Assembly (NCBI GenBank): GCA_030609125.1 | Contig: JAUWCW010000009.1 | Coordinates: 1-20,626 of the forward strand | Reading direction: 5' to 3' | Origin: Candidatus Rokuibacteriota bacterium | Lineage (GTDB): Bacteria > JAUVQV01 | Length of the DNA stretch: 20,626 nucleotides | Shown: positions 1 through 9,078 of the stretch, piece by piece | How the letters are laid out: the number at the start of each line of letters is the position of its first letter | Numbering within the stretch: position 1 is the first letter of the stretch | Program-made: the position numbers and the translations under genes | Notes under the pieces: model-generated | Databases searched by the model: none | The model's input: the letters and a program-made list of their open reading frames with translations, nothing else | Told to the model about the DNA's origin: nothing

Positions 1-1389
1 GTTCGCGTCGAGAATGGTGGTGAAGGCCCTGGCGTACCCGGTTTCGATGGCCCCCCTGACGGGCCTTCCCCGCCGCAGTTCCTCCCTGATGCGTTCGAAG
101 ATAAGCACGTTCGCGTCCACGGCGATTCCCATGGTGAGCACGATGCCTCCGATTCCCGGAAGGGTCAGCGCCGCCTGCAGCGCGGAGAGGACCGCCAGCA
201 GGAACAGGAGGTTGAGTGTCAGCGCGAGGTCGGCGACCAGGCCGGAAAGCCGGTAGTAAAAAGCCATGAAGATCACCACCAGCAGGCTGCCTATCAGGGT
301 GGCCGTAATCCCCTTCCGGATCAGGTCCGCGCCAAGGGACGGCCCGATGGTCCGGTTCTCGAGAATTTCAACCGGCGCCGGCAGCGATCCGGCCCTCAGC
401 ACGATGGCGAGGTCCGTCGCGTCTTCAATGGTGAAACTCCCGGAGATCCGGGCCCTTCCTCCGGGAATCTTCTCCCTGATCACAGGGGCCGAGTAGACGA
501 CGTCGTCGAGAACAATCGCCAGCTGCCGCCGGACGTTATCCTCCGTTATCTGGGCGAACTGACGTCCCCCGCGGCGGTTGAAGTTCATGGAAACCGCCGG
601 CCCCTCCGAGGGGTCGGACAGATCGACGCTGGCGTTCGTCAGGGAATCACCGGTGAGGAGGGTCCTCTTGTTCACAAGGTAGGGAGCGCCGTCTTCCCTG
701 CCGTAGAGGATCTCCGTCCCCGGCGGCACGTCACCCTCCAGCGCCCTCTCCAGCCTCCGCGAGTCCTCCACCAGCTTGAACTCCAGCAGGGCGGTTTTCC
801 CGATGAGATCTATGGCGCGCTGCGGGTCCCGCACGCCTGGAAGCTCAACCAGGAGCCTGTTCTTGCCCTGTTTACGGATCGTCGTTTCTGCAACCCCGAA
901 CTGGTCGATGCGATTCGCTATCGTATCGCGGCCCTGGTCGACCACGTTGCGCTTGAGCCGCTCCACCTCGTCGGCTCTCATGCGGAGGGTCATGGTCGAT
1001 CCTCCCTCCGAGGCGATCTCGAAATTCGGGTACTCGTCCAGTTCCTCCTGCACTTCGCGCTTCTGCGCCCCCTCTCTCAGCCTGATGACGATGTCCGTCA
1101 TGCCCTCGCGCTGCACACCGTCGGCACGAACGAGCTTCTTCCGTCGCAGAACGTCCTGCAGCTCGTGCGCAACCCTGTCGGTGGCGTTCTCCACCGCCTT
1201 GTCGACCTGCACCTCCAGCACCAGGTGTATACCGCCTTTCAGGTCCAGACCGAGACGAATCCTCTGGGTGGGGAAGAGACGGCCCCACCAGCCGGGCATC
1301 TCGCCCACCAGGCTCGGCGTTATGTAGACAAAACTCACCAGAAGCACAGCTATGATGATGGCGAATCGTACTCTGAGTGCCTTAGGCAT
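1..1389 (-). CDS. secD: Protein translocase subunit SecD (C-terminus cut by the window edge)
   Basis: SecD is an inner-membrane accessory of SecYEG that, with SecF, uses the proton-motive force to help pull secreted proteins across the membrane. The visible 463 codons run open to base 1. They show an N-terminal membrane segment (about residues 8-26), the family motif LGLDLKGG (46-53), the periplasmic motif TIANRIDQFGV (156-166), and the conserved membrane block starting GIGGIVLTMGIAVDANVLIF at residue 412. The protein stops being visible at FTTILDAN, so only the last transmembrane part is missing. The ATG at 1389 is preceded by AAGGAGGAGGA, an excellent ribosome-binding site. It is the last visible gene of queA-tgt-yajC-secD; secF would be expected next, outside the window. 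Identification is firm. Confidence 0.96.
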   Translation of the reverse strand, partial: MPKALRVRFAIIIAVLLVSFVYITPSLVGEMPGWWGRLFPTQRIRLGLDLKGGIHLVLEVQVDKAVENATDRVAHELQDVLRRKKLVRADGVQREGMTDIVIRLREGAQKREVQEELDEYPNFEIASEGGSTMTLRMRADEVERLKRNVVDQGRDTIANRIDQFGVAETTIRKQGKNRLLVELPGVRDPQRAIDLIGKTALLEFKLVEDSRRLERALEGDVPPGTEILYGREDGAPYLVNKRTLLTGDSLTNASVDLSDPSEGPAVSMNFNRRGGRQFAQITEDNVRRQLAIVLDDVVYSAPVIREKIPGGRARISGSFTIEDATDLAIVLRAGSLPAPVEILENRTIGPSLGADLIRKGITATLIGSLLVVIFMAFYYRLSGLVADLALTLNLLFLLAVLSALQAALTLPGIGGIVLTMGIAVDANVLIFERIREELRRGRPVRGAIETGYARAFTTILDAN

Positions 1390-1430
1390 TCCTCCTCCTT
1401 GTCCCCGTTCCGGTCATTGCGGCGGTTTCT

Positions 1431-1772
1431 CTACTCCTCTTCACTCAGGGCCGACACCGACTGCCTGCTGATCCTCACGCGCACCTTGTCGTCGACCTGG
1501 AGGGAGATGATCTTTTCGTCGATGGCGGCGATGGTGCCGTAAATCCCGCTCATTGTCAGCACCTTGTCACCGCGCTTGAGGTTGCGCAGCATGAGCTGCT
1601 GCTCCCTCTGTTTCTTCTGCTGGGGCCTCATGATCAAAAAGTAGATGATGGCAAAAATGATGCCCATCATGACCAGGGGACTGCCGAGAATCTGCGCGAT
1701 ACCCGACGGCGCCTGACCGCCCGACGGCGCCTGAGCGAAAGCTGTCCCTGCGAAGCTGTAAGAAAAAAGCAT
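1431..1772 (-). CDS. yajC: Sec translocon accessory protein YajC
   Basis: YajC is a small single-pass membrane protein that associates with SecDF. The 113-residue protein has an Ala/Gly/Pro/Ser-rich N-terminus, one membrane helix (about 32-48) ending in the typical MRPQQKKQ, and a soluble tail with the family motif GDKVLTMSGIYGTI. The reading frame is open further upstream, but the ATG at 1772 is chosen because AGGGAGGA lies six bases before it and the family starts there; the upstream extension is only the overlapping end of tgt. The start lies two bases past the tgt stop, so translation is probably coupled. Residues 15-24 (APSGGQAPSG) come from an 18-bp tandem duplication. secD follows 41 bases downstream. 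Confidence 0.95.
   Translation of the reverse strand: MLFSYSFAGTAFAQAPSGGQAPSGIAQILGSPLVMMGIIFAIIYFLIMRPQQKKQREQQLMLRNLKRGDKVLTMSGIYGTIAAIDEKIISLQVDDKVRVRISRQSVSALSEEE
1702..1737. repeat. 18-bp tandem duplication inside yajC
   Basis: CCCGACGGCGCCTGA occurs at 1702 and again at 1720 on the plus strand, a period of 18 bases. It encodes two copies of an Ala-Pro-Ser-Gly-Gly-Gln-like unit in the flexible N-terminal part of YajC, before the membrane helix. Being in frame, it leaves the protein intact. Confidence 0.7.
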
Positions 1773-1774
1773 CT

Positions 1775-3978
<2,204 letters not shown>

Positions 3979-3992
3979 GTCAGGAGCGTGGA

Positions 3993-4021
3993 AGTATAGT
4001 TTCTCTCCCCGCCTTTGACAA
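3993..4021 (-). promoter_or_regulatory. Promoter of the queA-tgt-yajC-secD operon
   Basis: Read on the minus strand, TTGTCA (4021-4016) is separated by exactly 17 bases from TATACT (3998-3993), close to the sigma-70 consensus. The predicted transcription start is near 3986, eight bases before the queA ATG, so the mRNA would be almost leaderless and lacks a Shine-Dalgarno sequence. No mapped start is available; this is pattern recognition. Confidence 0.72.
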
Positions 4022-4057
4022 GAAGGTCCTCCCCCCCCAGCAGCGTACGGGCGAACC

Positions 4058-4087
4058 TTGAAAATCCCGGCGCCCCCGGTGTAGAGT
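4058..4087 (+). promoter_or_regulatory. Promoter of truA, predicted leaderless
   Basis: TTGAAA (4058-4063), an 18-base spacer and TAGAGT (4082-4087) resemble a sigma-70 promoter. The base seven positions after the last -10 base is 4094, the G of the truA GTG start codon. The mRNA would then have no 5' leader at all. The divergent queA promoter lies 37 bases to the left. Confidence 0.6.
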
Positions 4088-4093
4088 GAAGGG

Positions 4094-4900
4094 GTGGACA
4101 AGGATACCGCCGGAACCGCAAAGGGAGGGGGAAGCCGCAATATCCGCCTTCTGCTGGAATACGACGGTCTTCCCTTTCACGGGTGGCAGGTTCAGCCCGT
4201 GAGCCCTACCGTCCAGGAGGTCCTCCAGGAGGTGATTGGCCGCATCACGGGCGAAACCCGGGTTGTCCTGAGAGGTTCAGGGAGGACTGACGCCGGCGTG
4301 CACGCCCTCGGCCAGGTCGCCAACTTTCACACCGGCAGCACGCTCTCCGCCGCTACCTTCACCAAGGCGATCAACAGCCTCGCGCCACCCGGCCTTGCCG
4401 TTCTCGCCGCCCAGGAAGTGCCCGCCGCCTTCGATGCGCAGTACTCGGCCAAGAGCAAGGTCTACCGCTACCGCGTGCTGCTCAGTTCCTGCCGTTCTCC
4501 CCTCCGGGCGGGCCGTCTCTGGCATGTGCCTTACCCTCTGCGGGAGGCCCGAATGCGCCTGGCCGCGCGGCATTTTGTAGGCCGGCAGGACTTCTCCTCG
4601 TTCCGCTCCTCGGGCTGCACCGCACGCAGCCCGGTGAGAACGCTCCGGAGCCTGACGCTTCGGCGCCGGCAAGACGTTCTCGCCATGGAACTGGAAGCAG
4701 ACGGGTTCCTCAGACACATGGTCCGCAACATCGTCGGCACACTGGTGGACGTCGGCAGGGGAAGGATTCCGCCCGGCAGCATTCCAGACCTACTCGCCGC
4801 CAGGGACCGCTCGCGGGCAGGGATGACGGCGCCGGCCCATGGCCTCTTTCTCGTTGCGGTCCGCTACCCGGGGTTCCCCTCCTGGCGCAGCCGGTGCTGA
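4094..4900 (+). CDS. truA: tRNA pseudouridine(38-40) synthase TruA
   Basis: TruA makes pseudouridine at positions 38-40 in the anticodon arm of many tRNAs. The 268-residue protein matches the family size (E. coli 270). It shows LLLEYDGLPFHGWQVQP at the N-terminus, the catalytic motif GRTDAGVHALGQV with Asp66, FLRHMVRNIVGTLVDVGRG, and the C-terminal APAHGLFLVAVRYP. GTG at 4094 is the only usable start: a stop codon lies in frame at 4082-4084 and no other start codon precedes the conserved EYDG region. The only SD-like bases (GAAGGG) touch the start codon, too close to work normally, which fits the predicted leaderless mRNA. The gene is transcribed away from queA and followed by tRNA-Val. Confidence 0.96.
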   Translation: MDKDTAGTAKGGGSRNIRLLLEYDGLPFHGWQVQPVSPTVQEVLQEVIGRITGETRVVLRGSGRTDAGVHALGQVANFHTGSTLSAATFTKAINSLAPPGLAVLAAQEVPAAFDAQYSAKSKVYRYRVLLSSCRSPLRAGRLWHVPYPLREARMRLAARHFVGRQDFSSFRSSGCTARSPVRTLRSLTLRRRQDVLAMELEADGFLRHMVRNIVGTLVDVGRGRIPPGSIPDLLAARDRSRAGMTAPAHGLFLVAVRYPGFPSWRSRC

Positions 4901-4924
4901 GCATGCGCGCCTCTCATCACCGGC
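4890..4924 (+). terminator. Hairpin over the truA stop codon, possible weak terminator
   Basis: GCCGGTG (4890-4896) can pair perfectly with CACCGGC (4918-4924) across a 21-base loop that includes the truA stop. A T-rich stretch (ATATTTTGATTTTT, 4931-4944) begins about six bases after the stem, further than in a standard intrinsic terminator. It may end truA transcripts before the tRNA promoter, but this is uncertain. Confidence 0.35.
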
Positions 4925-4946
4925 ACCTCCATATTTTGATTTTTGC

Positions 4947-4975
4947 TTGACAAATCTCCCCGGAAGACCCAGAAT
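4947..4975 (+). promoter_or_regulatory. Promoter of tRNA-Val
   Basis: A perfect -35 consensus TTGACA (4947-4952) is followed after 17 bases by CAGAAT (4970-4975), four of six matches to TATAAT. Transcription would start near 4982, giving a 5' leader of roughly 17 bases on the pre-tRNA. An A/T-rich stretch just upstream (4931-4945) could act as an UP element. Confidence 0.6.
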
Positions 4976-4998
4976 ACCGCGTCCATACGAAAGATTCC

Positions 4999-5073
4999 AG
5001 GCGCGTAGCTCAGGGGGAGAGCACTTGCTTGACACGCAAGGGGTCGGCGGTTCAAAACCGCCCGTGCCTACCA
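4999..5073 (+). tRNA. tRNA-Val, anticodon GAC, CCA encoded
   Basis: A complete cloverleaf is visible. The acceptor strand AGGCGCG (4999-5005) pairs with CGTGCCT (5063-5069) with one G-T wobble. The D arm is GCTC/GAGC, the anticodon arm is CTTGC/GCAAG around the loop TTGACAC, the variable region is five bases (GGGTC), and the T arm is GGCGG/CCGCC with loop TTCAAAA. The discriminator is A, followed by an encoded CCA (5071-5073). Anticodon GAC reads GUC and GUU valine codons. It has its own promoter and no clear terminator before thrS 140 bases later. Confidence 0.96.
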
Positions 5074-5213
5074 TATTCACCTTGAGCACGGAGTGTGTCT
5101 TTTTGCAGAGAGCATTGGCGGTCCAGCTTCTGACAGCGACGCTCCGGACACGTCTGCCGTGAGCGCCGTCTCCCGCGCTTCCGCCTTCCCGTGACTCCCA
5201 CCCGGCACAGACA

Positions 5214-7136
5214 GTGAAAAATATCACCGTTACCTTCCCGGACGGATCTTCGGCCGGCGTGCCCCTGGGAACCGCGGCCCTCGAGCCCCTTCGGGAGCGC
5301 TTTCCCAAGGAAGCGAGAAAAGCGCTCGGCGTGCGCCTGAACGGCGCCCCCGTCGACGCCGAAACGCCCCTCGAGGACGACTGCACTCTCGGGATACTCA
5401 CCTTCGAGGACGACGAGGGCCGGCACATCTTCCGCCACAGTTCGGCCCATCTCATGGCCGAGGCCGTGCAGGACCTTTTCCCGGGGGTCAAGTTCGCCAT
5501 CGGCCCCGCCATCAAAGACGGTTTTTACTACGATTTTGAGCCGCCCCGCTCTTTCTCCCCGGAAGATCTCCCGAAGATCGAGGCCAGGATGAAAGAGATC
5601 ATCCGTAAGAACCTCCCTTTCACGAGGGAAACCATGTCCCGCGGTGAAGCCATCGAGTTCTTTCGCAAAAAGGGTGAGCACTACAAGGTGGAGCTTCTTG
5701 AGGAGATGGAGGACGAGACGGTCTCCCTCTATCGGCAGGGGGGGTTTGTCGATCTCTGCCGCGGGCCCCACGTCGCCTCCTCGGGGAGGATCGGCGCCTT
5801 CAGTCTTCTCAGCATCGCCGGAGCGTACTGGAGGGGAGACGAACGCAACCCCATGCTTCAGAGGATCTACGGCACCAGCTATCCCGACAGGGCCCGGCTC
5901 AAGGAACACCTGAGACGGCTCGAGGAAGCCAGAAAGAGGGACCACCGCAAACTGGGCAAAGAGCTCGACCTCTTTTCATTCTCCGACGAAGTCGGCCCGG
6001 GCCTGGTTATCTGGCACCCCAAGGGCGGCCTCCTCCGCTACCTCGTGGAAGAGTTCGAGCGCAGGGAACACCTTGCCCGGGGCTATCAGATCGTCTTCGG
6101 ACCCCGCCTTCTCCGGGAAGAGCTCTGGAAGCGCTCCGGCCACTATGACCACTACCGGGACAACATGTACTTTACCGAGGTCGACGGGCAGCGCTACGGC
6201 ATCAAGCCGATGAACTGTCTCGCTCACATCATGATCTACAAGTCCACCCGCCGCAGCTACCGCGACCTTCCCCTTCGCCTTTTCGAGCTCGGAACCGTCA
6301 ATCGCCACGAGAAGTCCGGCGTCCTCCACGGCCTCACCCGCGTGAGGGAGTTCACCCAGGACGACGCCCACATCATCTGCACCCCGGACCAGCTCAACGA
6401 CGAGATCATCGGGGTACTCACTTTCGTCAAGGACGTGATGGGCGTCTTCGACTTCCCCTTCAGCCTCGAGATAAGCACCCGCCCCGAAAAGTCCATCGGA
6501 AGCGACAGGGACTGGGACACGGCCACGTCCGCCCTGAAAGCCGCCCTCGACGGAGAGGGGTTCGAATACACCATCAACGAGGGGGACGGGGCCTTCTACG
6601 GGCCCAAGATAGATGTCATTCTGGAAGATGCCATCGGCCGTTCGTGGCAGTGCGCTACCATTCAGTGCGACCTCGCCATGCCCGAGCGTTTCGACCTCAC
6701 CTACACCGGCCCCGACGGCCGGCCCCACAGGCCGATCATGATACACCGCGTTATACTCGGCTCCATCGAACGCTTCATCGCCATTCTCATCGAACACTAC
6801 ACCGGGGCCTTCCCCCTCTGGCTGGCCCCGGAACAGCTCAGGGTCATGACCATAACCAGCGCCCAGACAGGCTATGCCTCCGCAGTGGCGAAGGCCCTGC
6901 GCAGCGGCGGGTTCCGAGTGGAAGAGGACGTGAGGAACGAGAAGATCGGCTTCAAGATCCGGGAGGCGCGATTGCAAAAAGTTCCCTATATGGTTATAAT
7001 TGGGGCGAAAGAGGAATCCGCAGACGCGCTCTCCATCCGCGGCCGTGACGAAGGTGAGATCGGCGAGATGGCAGTTCCTGAATTCCTCGAATATCTGAGA
7101 GGGAAACTACCGGACCTTTCATTACTAAGGGGGTGA
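5214..7136 (+). CDS. thrS: Threonine-tRNA ligase (ThrRS)
   Basis: ThrRS attaches threonine to tRNA-Thr and edits mischarged serine. The 640 residues show the full bacterial layout: TGS domain (about 1-62), editing domain with His75, His79 (HSSAH) and Cys182 (LCRGPH), class II catalytic core, and C-terminal anticodon-binding domain (about 540-640). The three catalytic zinc ligands are present as Cys335, His386 and His511. The zinc loop reads NCLAH rather than E. coli NCPGH, a variation that keeps the Cys and His. The start is GTG at 5214; no Shine-Dalgarno sequence and no convincing promoter are seen in the 140 bases after the tRNA. No T-box element is visible. infC follows immediately. Confidence 0.97.
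   Translation: MKNITVTFPDGSSAGVPLGTAALEPLRERFPKEARKALGVRLNGAPVDAETPLEDDCTLGILTFEDDEGRHIFRHSSAHLMAEAVQDLFPGVKFAIGPAIKDGFYYDFEPPRSFSPEDLPKIEARMKEIIRKNLPFTRETMSRGEAIEFFRKKGEHYKVELLEEMEDETVSLYRQGGFVDLCRGPHVASSGRIGAFSLLSIAGAYWRGDERNPMLQRIYGTSYPDRARLKEHLRRLEEARKRDHRKLGKELDLFSFSDEVGPGLVIWHPKGGLLRYLVEEFERREHLARGYQIVFGPRLLREELWKRSGHYDHYRDNMYFTEVDGQRYGIKPMNCLAHIMIYKSTRRSYRDLPLRLFELGTVNRHEKSGVLHGLTRVREFTQDDAHIICTPDQLNDEIIGVLTFVKDVMGVFDFPFSLEISTRPEKSIGSDRDWDTATSALKAALDGEGFEYTINEGDGAFYGPKIDVILEDAIGRSWQCATIQCDLAMPERFDLTYTGPDGRPHRPIMIHRVILGSIERFIAILIEHYTGAFPLWLAPEQLRVMTITSAQTGYASAVAKALRSGGFRVEEDVRNEKIGFKIREARLQKVPYMVIIGAKEESADALSIRGRDEGEIGEMAVPEFLEYLRGKLPDLSLLRG
7127..7136 (+). promoter_or_regulatory. Strong Shine-Dalgarno site that fixes the infC start at AUC
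   Basis: AAGGGGGTGA differs in one base from AAGGAGGTGA, the full complement of the 16S rRNA tail. It ends five bases before an in-frame ATC (7142). The alternative GTG at 7133 lies inside this site and therefore could not be served by it. Confidence 0.75.
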
Positions 7137-7141
7137 CATTT

Positions 7142-7747
7142 ATCGCACGTTTTCAGCGACGGGTCCAGCGGGATACGGGTCCAAAGGTAAACAGGGCAAT
7201 ACGCGCCAGAGAGGTACTGGTCATTGATCAGGAAGGCGAGCAGCTTGGTACATTGAAAATCGACGAAGCCATCAAGGCCGCCGCCGACCGCGAGCTCGAT
7301 CTCGTGGAAGTTGCTCCCAACTCGACGCCGCCGGTATGCAGAATACTTGACTACGGCAGGCACAAATACGATCTGTCGAAGAAAAGCCAGGTTGCCAAGA
7401 AGCACCAGAAGATAATCAAGGTCAAAGAGATAAAGATGCGGCCCAAGATAGATGTTCACGACTATCAATTCAAGTCGGGGCACGTAAAGCGCTTTCTCTC
7501 CCAGGGGCACCGGGTGAAAGTGACTATCATGTTTCGCGGCCGGGAGATGGCCCACACCCACCTCGGCAGGGGGCTGCTGGAGCGGCTCGCCGCGGACCTC
7601 GAGGCGCTGGCGACGCCGGAGAACACACCCCGCCTCGAGGGAAGGAACATGTACATGTACATGGTGGTCAAACCGGGGGCCGTCTTCGAGCAGAAGGACC
7701 TGAAGAAAGTAGCCAAGAGCACGGAGGAGAAAGATGCCAAAGATTAA
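7142..7747 (+). CDS. infC: Translation initiation factor IF-3, probable AUC start
   Basis: IF-3 binds the 30S subunit, prevents premature 50S joining and rejects non-standard start codons. The protein has the typical N-domain ([20 protein letters not shown]), the basic linker ([21 protein letters not shown]) and the C-domain ([17 protein letters not shown]), plus a charged C-terminal tail that makes it about 20 residues longer than the 180-residue E. coli protein. I place the start at ATC 7142, five bases after a near-perfect Shine-Dalgarno site; the alternative GTG at 7133 overlaps both that site and the thrS stop. Rare start codons on infC (AUU in E. coli) let IF-3 repress its own synthesis. 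The end overlaps rpmI by 14 bases. Confidence 0.95.
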   Translation: MARFQRRVQRDTGPKVNRAIRAREVLVIDQEGEQLGTLKIDEAIKAAADRELDLVEVAPNSTPPVCRILDYGRHKYDLSKKSQVAKKHQKIIKVKEIKMRPKIDVHDYQFKSGHVKRFLSQGHRVKVTIMFRGREMAHTHLGRGLLERLAADLEALATPENTPRLEGRNMYMYMVVKPGAVFEQKDLKKVAKSTEEKDAKD

Positions 7748-7934
7748 GACCAGGCGTGGGGCGGCCAAGCGCTTCACGACCACCAAGAAGGGCGGCATCA
7801 AGCGCAACAAGGCCTATGCCAGCCACATACTCACGAAAAAGTCGAGAAAGCGCAAGCGGCGTCTGCGCCGGGCGGACTCGGTGCACCCCACCGATTACAG
7901 CGCCGTGCGGAAGCAGATTCCTTACAGCTTCTAG
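7734..7934 (+). CDS. rpmI: 50S ribosomal protein L35
   Basis: This is a 66-residue, strongly basic protein beginning [14 protein letters not shown] and containing the L35 signature [20 protein letters not shown]. Length matches the family (about 65). L35 binds 23S rRNA in the large subunit. The ATG at 7734 follows GGAGGAGAAAG and lies within the last codons of infC, so the two genes are probably translationally coupled. rplT follows after 13 bases. In other bacteria L20 represses this operon; no separate operator can be assigned here. Confidence 0.97.
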   Translation: MPKIKTRRGAAKRFTTTKKGGIKRNKAYASHILTKKSRKRKRRLRRADSVHPTDYSAVRKQIPYSF

Positions 7935-7947
7935 GAGGTAGGAGAGA

Positions 7948-8307
7948 ATGCCACGTACAAAAGGCGGTTTCAAGACACGCCAGCGCCGCAAGAAGATCCT
8001 CAAGGCTGCCAAGGGATACTGGGGGGGCAAGCACCGACTCTTCCGGTCGGCCACGGAAGCCGTGGACCGGGCCAGGAAATACGCCTACCGCGACCGTCGC
8101 GTGAGAAAGCGTGAGTTCCGCCAGCTCTGGATCATCAGGATCAACGCCGCGGCCCGCATAAACGACATGTCCTACAGTACCCTGATGAATGGGCTGAACA
8201 AGGCCGGCGTGGGGATCAACCGGAAAATACTCTCCGAACTGGCCGCCACAGACCAGCAGGCCTTCGCCAGACTCACCGCCATAGCCAAAGAGTCTCTCGC
8301 TTCCTAA
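7948..8307 (+). CDS. rplT: 50S ribosomal protein L20
   Basis: This 119-residue basic protein carries clear L20 motifs: [20 protein letters not shown] near the N-terminus, [18 protein letters not shown], and the C-terminal [17 protein letters not shown]20 is an early-assembling 23S rRNA-binding protein and, in several bacteria, the autorepressor of the infC-rpmI-rplT operon. The ATG at 7948 has an excellent ribosome-binding site (AGGAGGTAGGAGAGA). It is the last gene of thrS-infC-rpmI-rplT, and a strong intrinsic terminator follows 17 bases after the stop. The pheS-pheT pair that often follows rplT is absent. Confidence 0.97.
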   Translation: MPRTKGGFKTRQRRKKILKAAKGYWGGKHRLFRSATEAVDRARKYAYRDRRVRKREFRQLWIIRINAAARINDMSYSTLMNGLNKAGVGINRKILSELAATDQQAFARLTAIAKESLAS

Positions 8308-8324
8308 GAAAGAACCGCTCTTAC

Positions 8325-8363
8325 AGATCCGCCTCCCCCCTTGAGGGAAGGCGGATCTTTTTT
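8325..8363 (+). terminator. Intrinsic terminator of the thrS-rplT operon
   Basis: AGATCCGCCT (8325-8334) pairs perfectly with AGGCGGATCT (8349-8358); a CCC/GGG run inside the loop can extend the stem. Six Ts (8358-8363) follow at once. This is a textbook Rho-independent terminator, separating rplT from the next promoter. Confidence 0.92.
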
Positions 8364-8429
8364 GTTTATCCGCTTAAACCATTTCATCATCTAATAAGAT
8401 AAACTGTTTGAATTGTATCGTAATTTCTG

Positions 8430-8458
8430 TTGACAAAGGGAAATTGTTAAAGTATTTT
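8430..8458 (+). promoter_or_regulatory. Promoter of the zapB-like/zapA unit, predicted leaderless
   Basis: A consensus TTGACA (8430-8435) and TATTTT (8453-8458) are spaced by exactly 17 bases in an AT-rich stretch (8364-8458) unlike the GC-rich surroundings. The seventh base after the -10 box is 8465, the A of the first ATG, so the mRNA is predicted to start with its start codon. Confidence 0.7.
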
Positions 8459-8464
8459 GTGAGC

Positions 8465-8716
8465 ATGGACGCGGAACTGGACAAACTGGAAAAGGCTGTT
8501 TCCCGCACTATCCGGCACCTTGCCGAGCTCGAAAAGAGCACCGCGGCAGGAGGATCCGCCAGCCAGCGCAAGGAGTCTGCCGCCACCCAGTCAGCGTCCC
8601 GGAACAAAGCCATGGAGGAGCTCTCCAGAGAGAACCGGAGACTGTTGGACGAGAGGAAGGTTCTGCGCAAACGCGTCCGGGCCCTCGTACGCGACATCGA
8701 CAGGGTGAAATGGTGA
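8465..8716 (+). CDS. Small coiled-coil protein upstream of ZapA (ZapB-like)
   Basis: This is an 83-residue, highly charged protein with no signal peptide or membrane segment. An N-terminal heptad-like stretch (MDAELDKLEKAVSRTIRHLAEL) and a C-terminal one (MEELSRENRRLLDERKVLRKR) flank a Ser/Ala/Gln-rich linker, suggesting two short coiled coils. It ends one base before zapA and shares its promoter, so a role with ZapA at the FtsZ ring, like the unrelated or distantly related ZapB, is likely but inferred from context only. The ATG at 8465 is chosen because it is the predicted transcription start. Upstream in-frame GTG (8459) and ATG (8408) would place the coding region over the promoter. No Shine-Dalgarno sequence is present. 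Confidence 0.7.
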   Translation: MDAELDKLEKAVSRTIRHLAELEKSTAAGGSASQRKESAATQSASRNKAMEELSRENRRLLDERKVLRKRVRALVRDIDRVKW

Positions 8717-8717
8717 C

Positions 8718-8999
8718 ATGCAGACGGTAACTGTCAACATCAACGGTGAGAACTACGCCATCAAGACCGACGACGATCCCGTCTACGTCAACGAGGTGGC
8801 ACGCTACGTGGACGAGAAGATGCGGGAAATAGCTTCGGCGGGCAAGGTGATCACCACCAGCAAGGTCGCCATCCTCACGGCCCTCAACCTTGCCGACGAG
8901 CTTTTCAAGTCACGGAAAGACCGCCAGGAGAGGGATCAGGCGGCGGGCCGCCGCATCGAGAAGATCCTCCTTCAGCTTCAGGGTGCCGTGGGAGACTGA
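8718..8999 (+). CDS. zapA: Cell division protein ZapA
   Basis: ZapA crosslinks FtsZ protofilaments at the division ring. The 93-residue protein fits the family: N-terminal beta segment (VTVNINGENYAIKTDDDP), the helix with YVNEVARYVDEKMREI, then the long coiled coil starting TSKVAILTALNLADELFKSR. The ATG at 8718 lies one base after the stop of the coiled-coil gene, indicating coupling. The position just upstream of 6S RNA and 5-formyltetrahydrofolate cyclo-ligase is the same arrangement as zapA-ssrS-ygfA in E. coli, which supports all three assignments. No clear intrinsic terminator follows the gene. Confidence 0.93.
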   Translation: MQTVTVNINGENYAIKTDDDPVYVNEVARYVDEKMREIASAGKVITTSKVAILTALNLADELFKSRKDRQERDQAAGRRIEKILLQLQGAVGD

Positions 9000-9078
9000 C
9001 GACGGTCCCCTCCCCCTCTTCGCCGAACCATTTTTTTCCTTGTATCTTATCCCGCATCATGGTATTCGTGGTGACAGA

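Noticed and set aside
5074-5213. T-box or other riboswitch before thrS
   Set aside because: The 140 bases contain no T-box core sequence, no specifier stem and no terminator/antiterminator pair.
5976-6977. 333-codon open frame on the minus strand
   Set aside because: It is the antisense shadow of thrS; composition (Val/Asp/Gly-rich) is that of reverse-complemented GC-rich codons.
8385-8400. Short inverted repeat ATCT-AATA-AGAT upstream of the zapB-like promoter
   Set aside because: Four-base arms in an AT-rich stretch are expected by chance; no second copy was found to support an operator.
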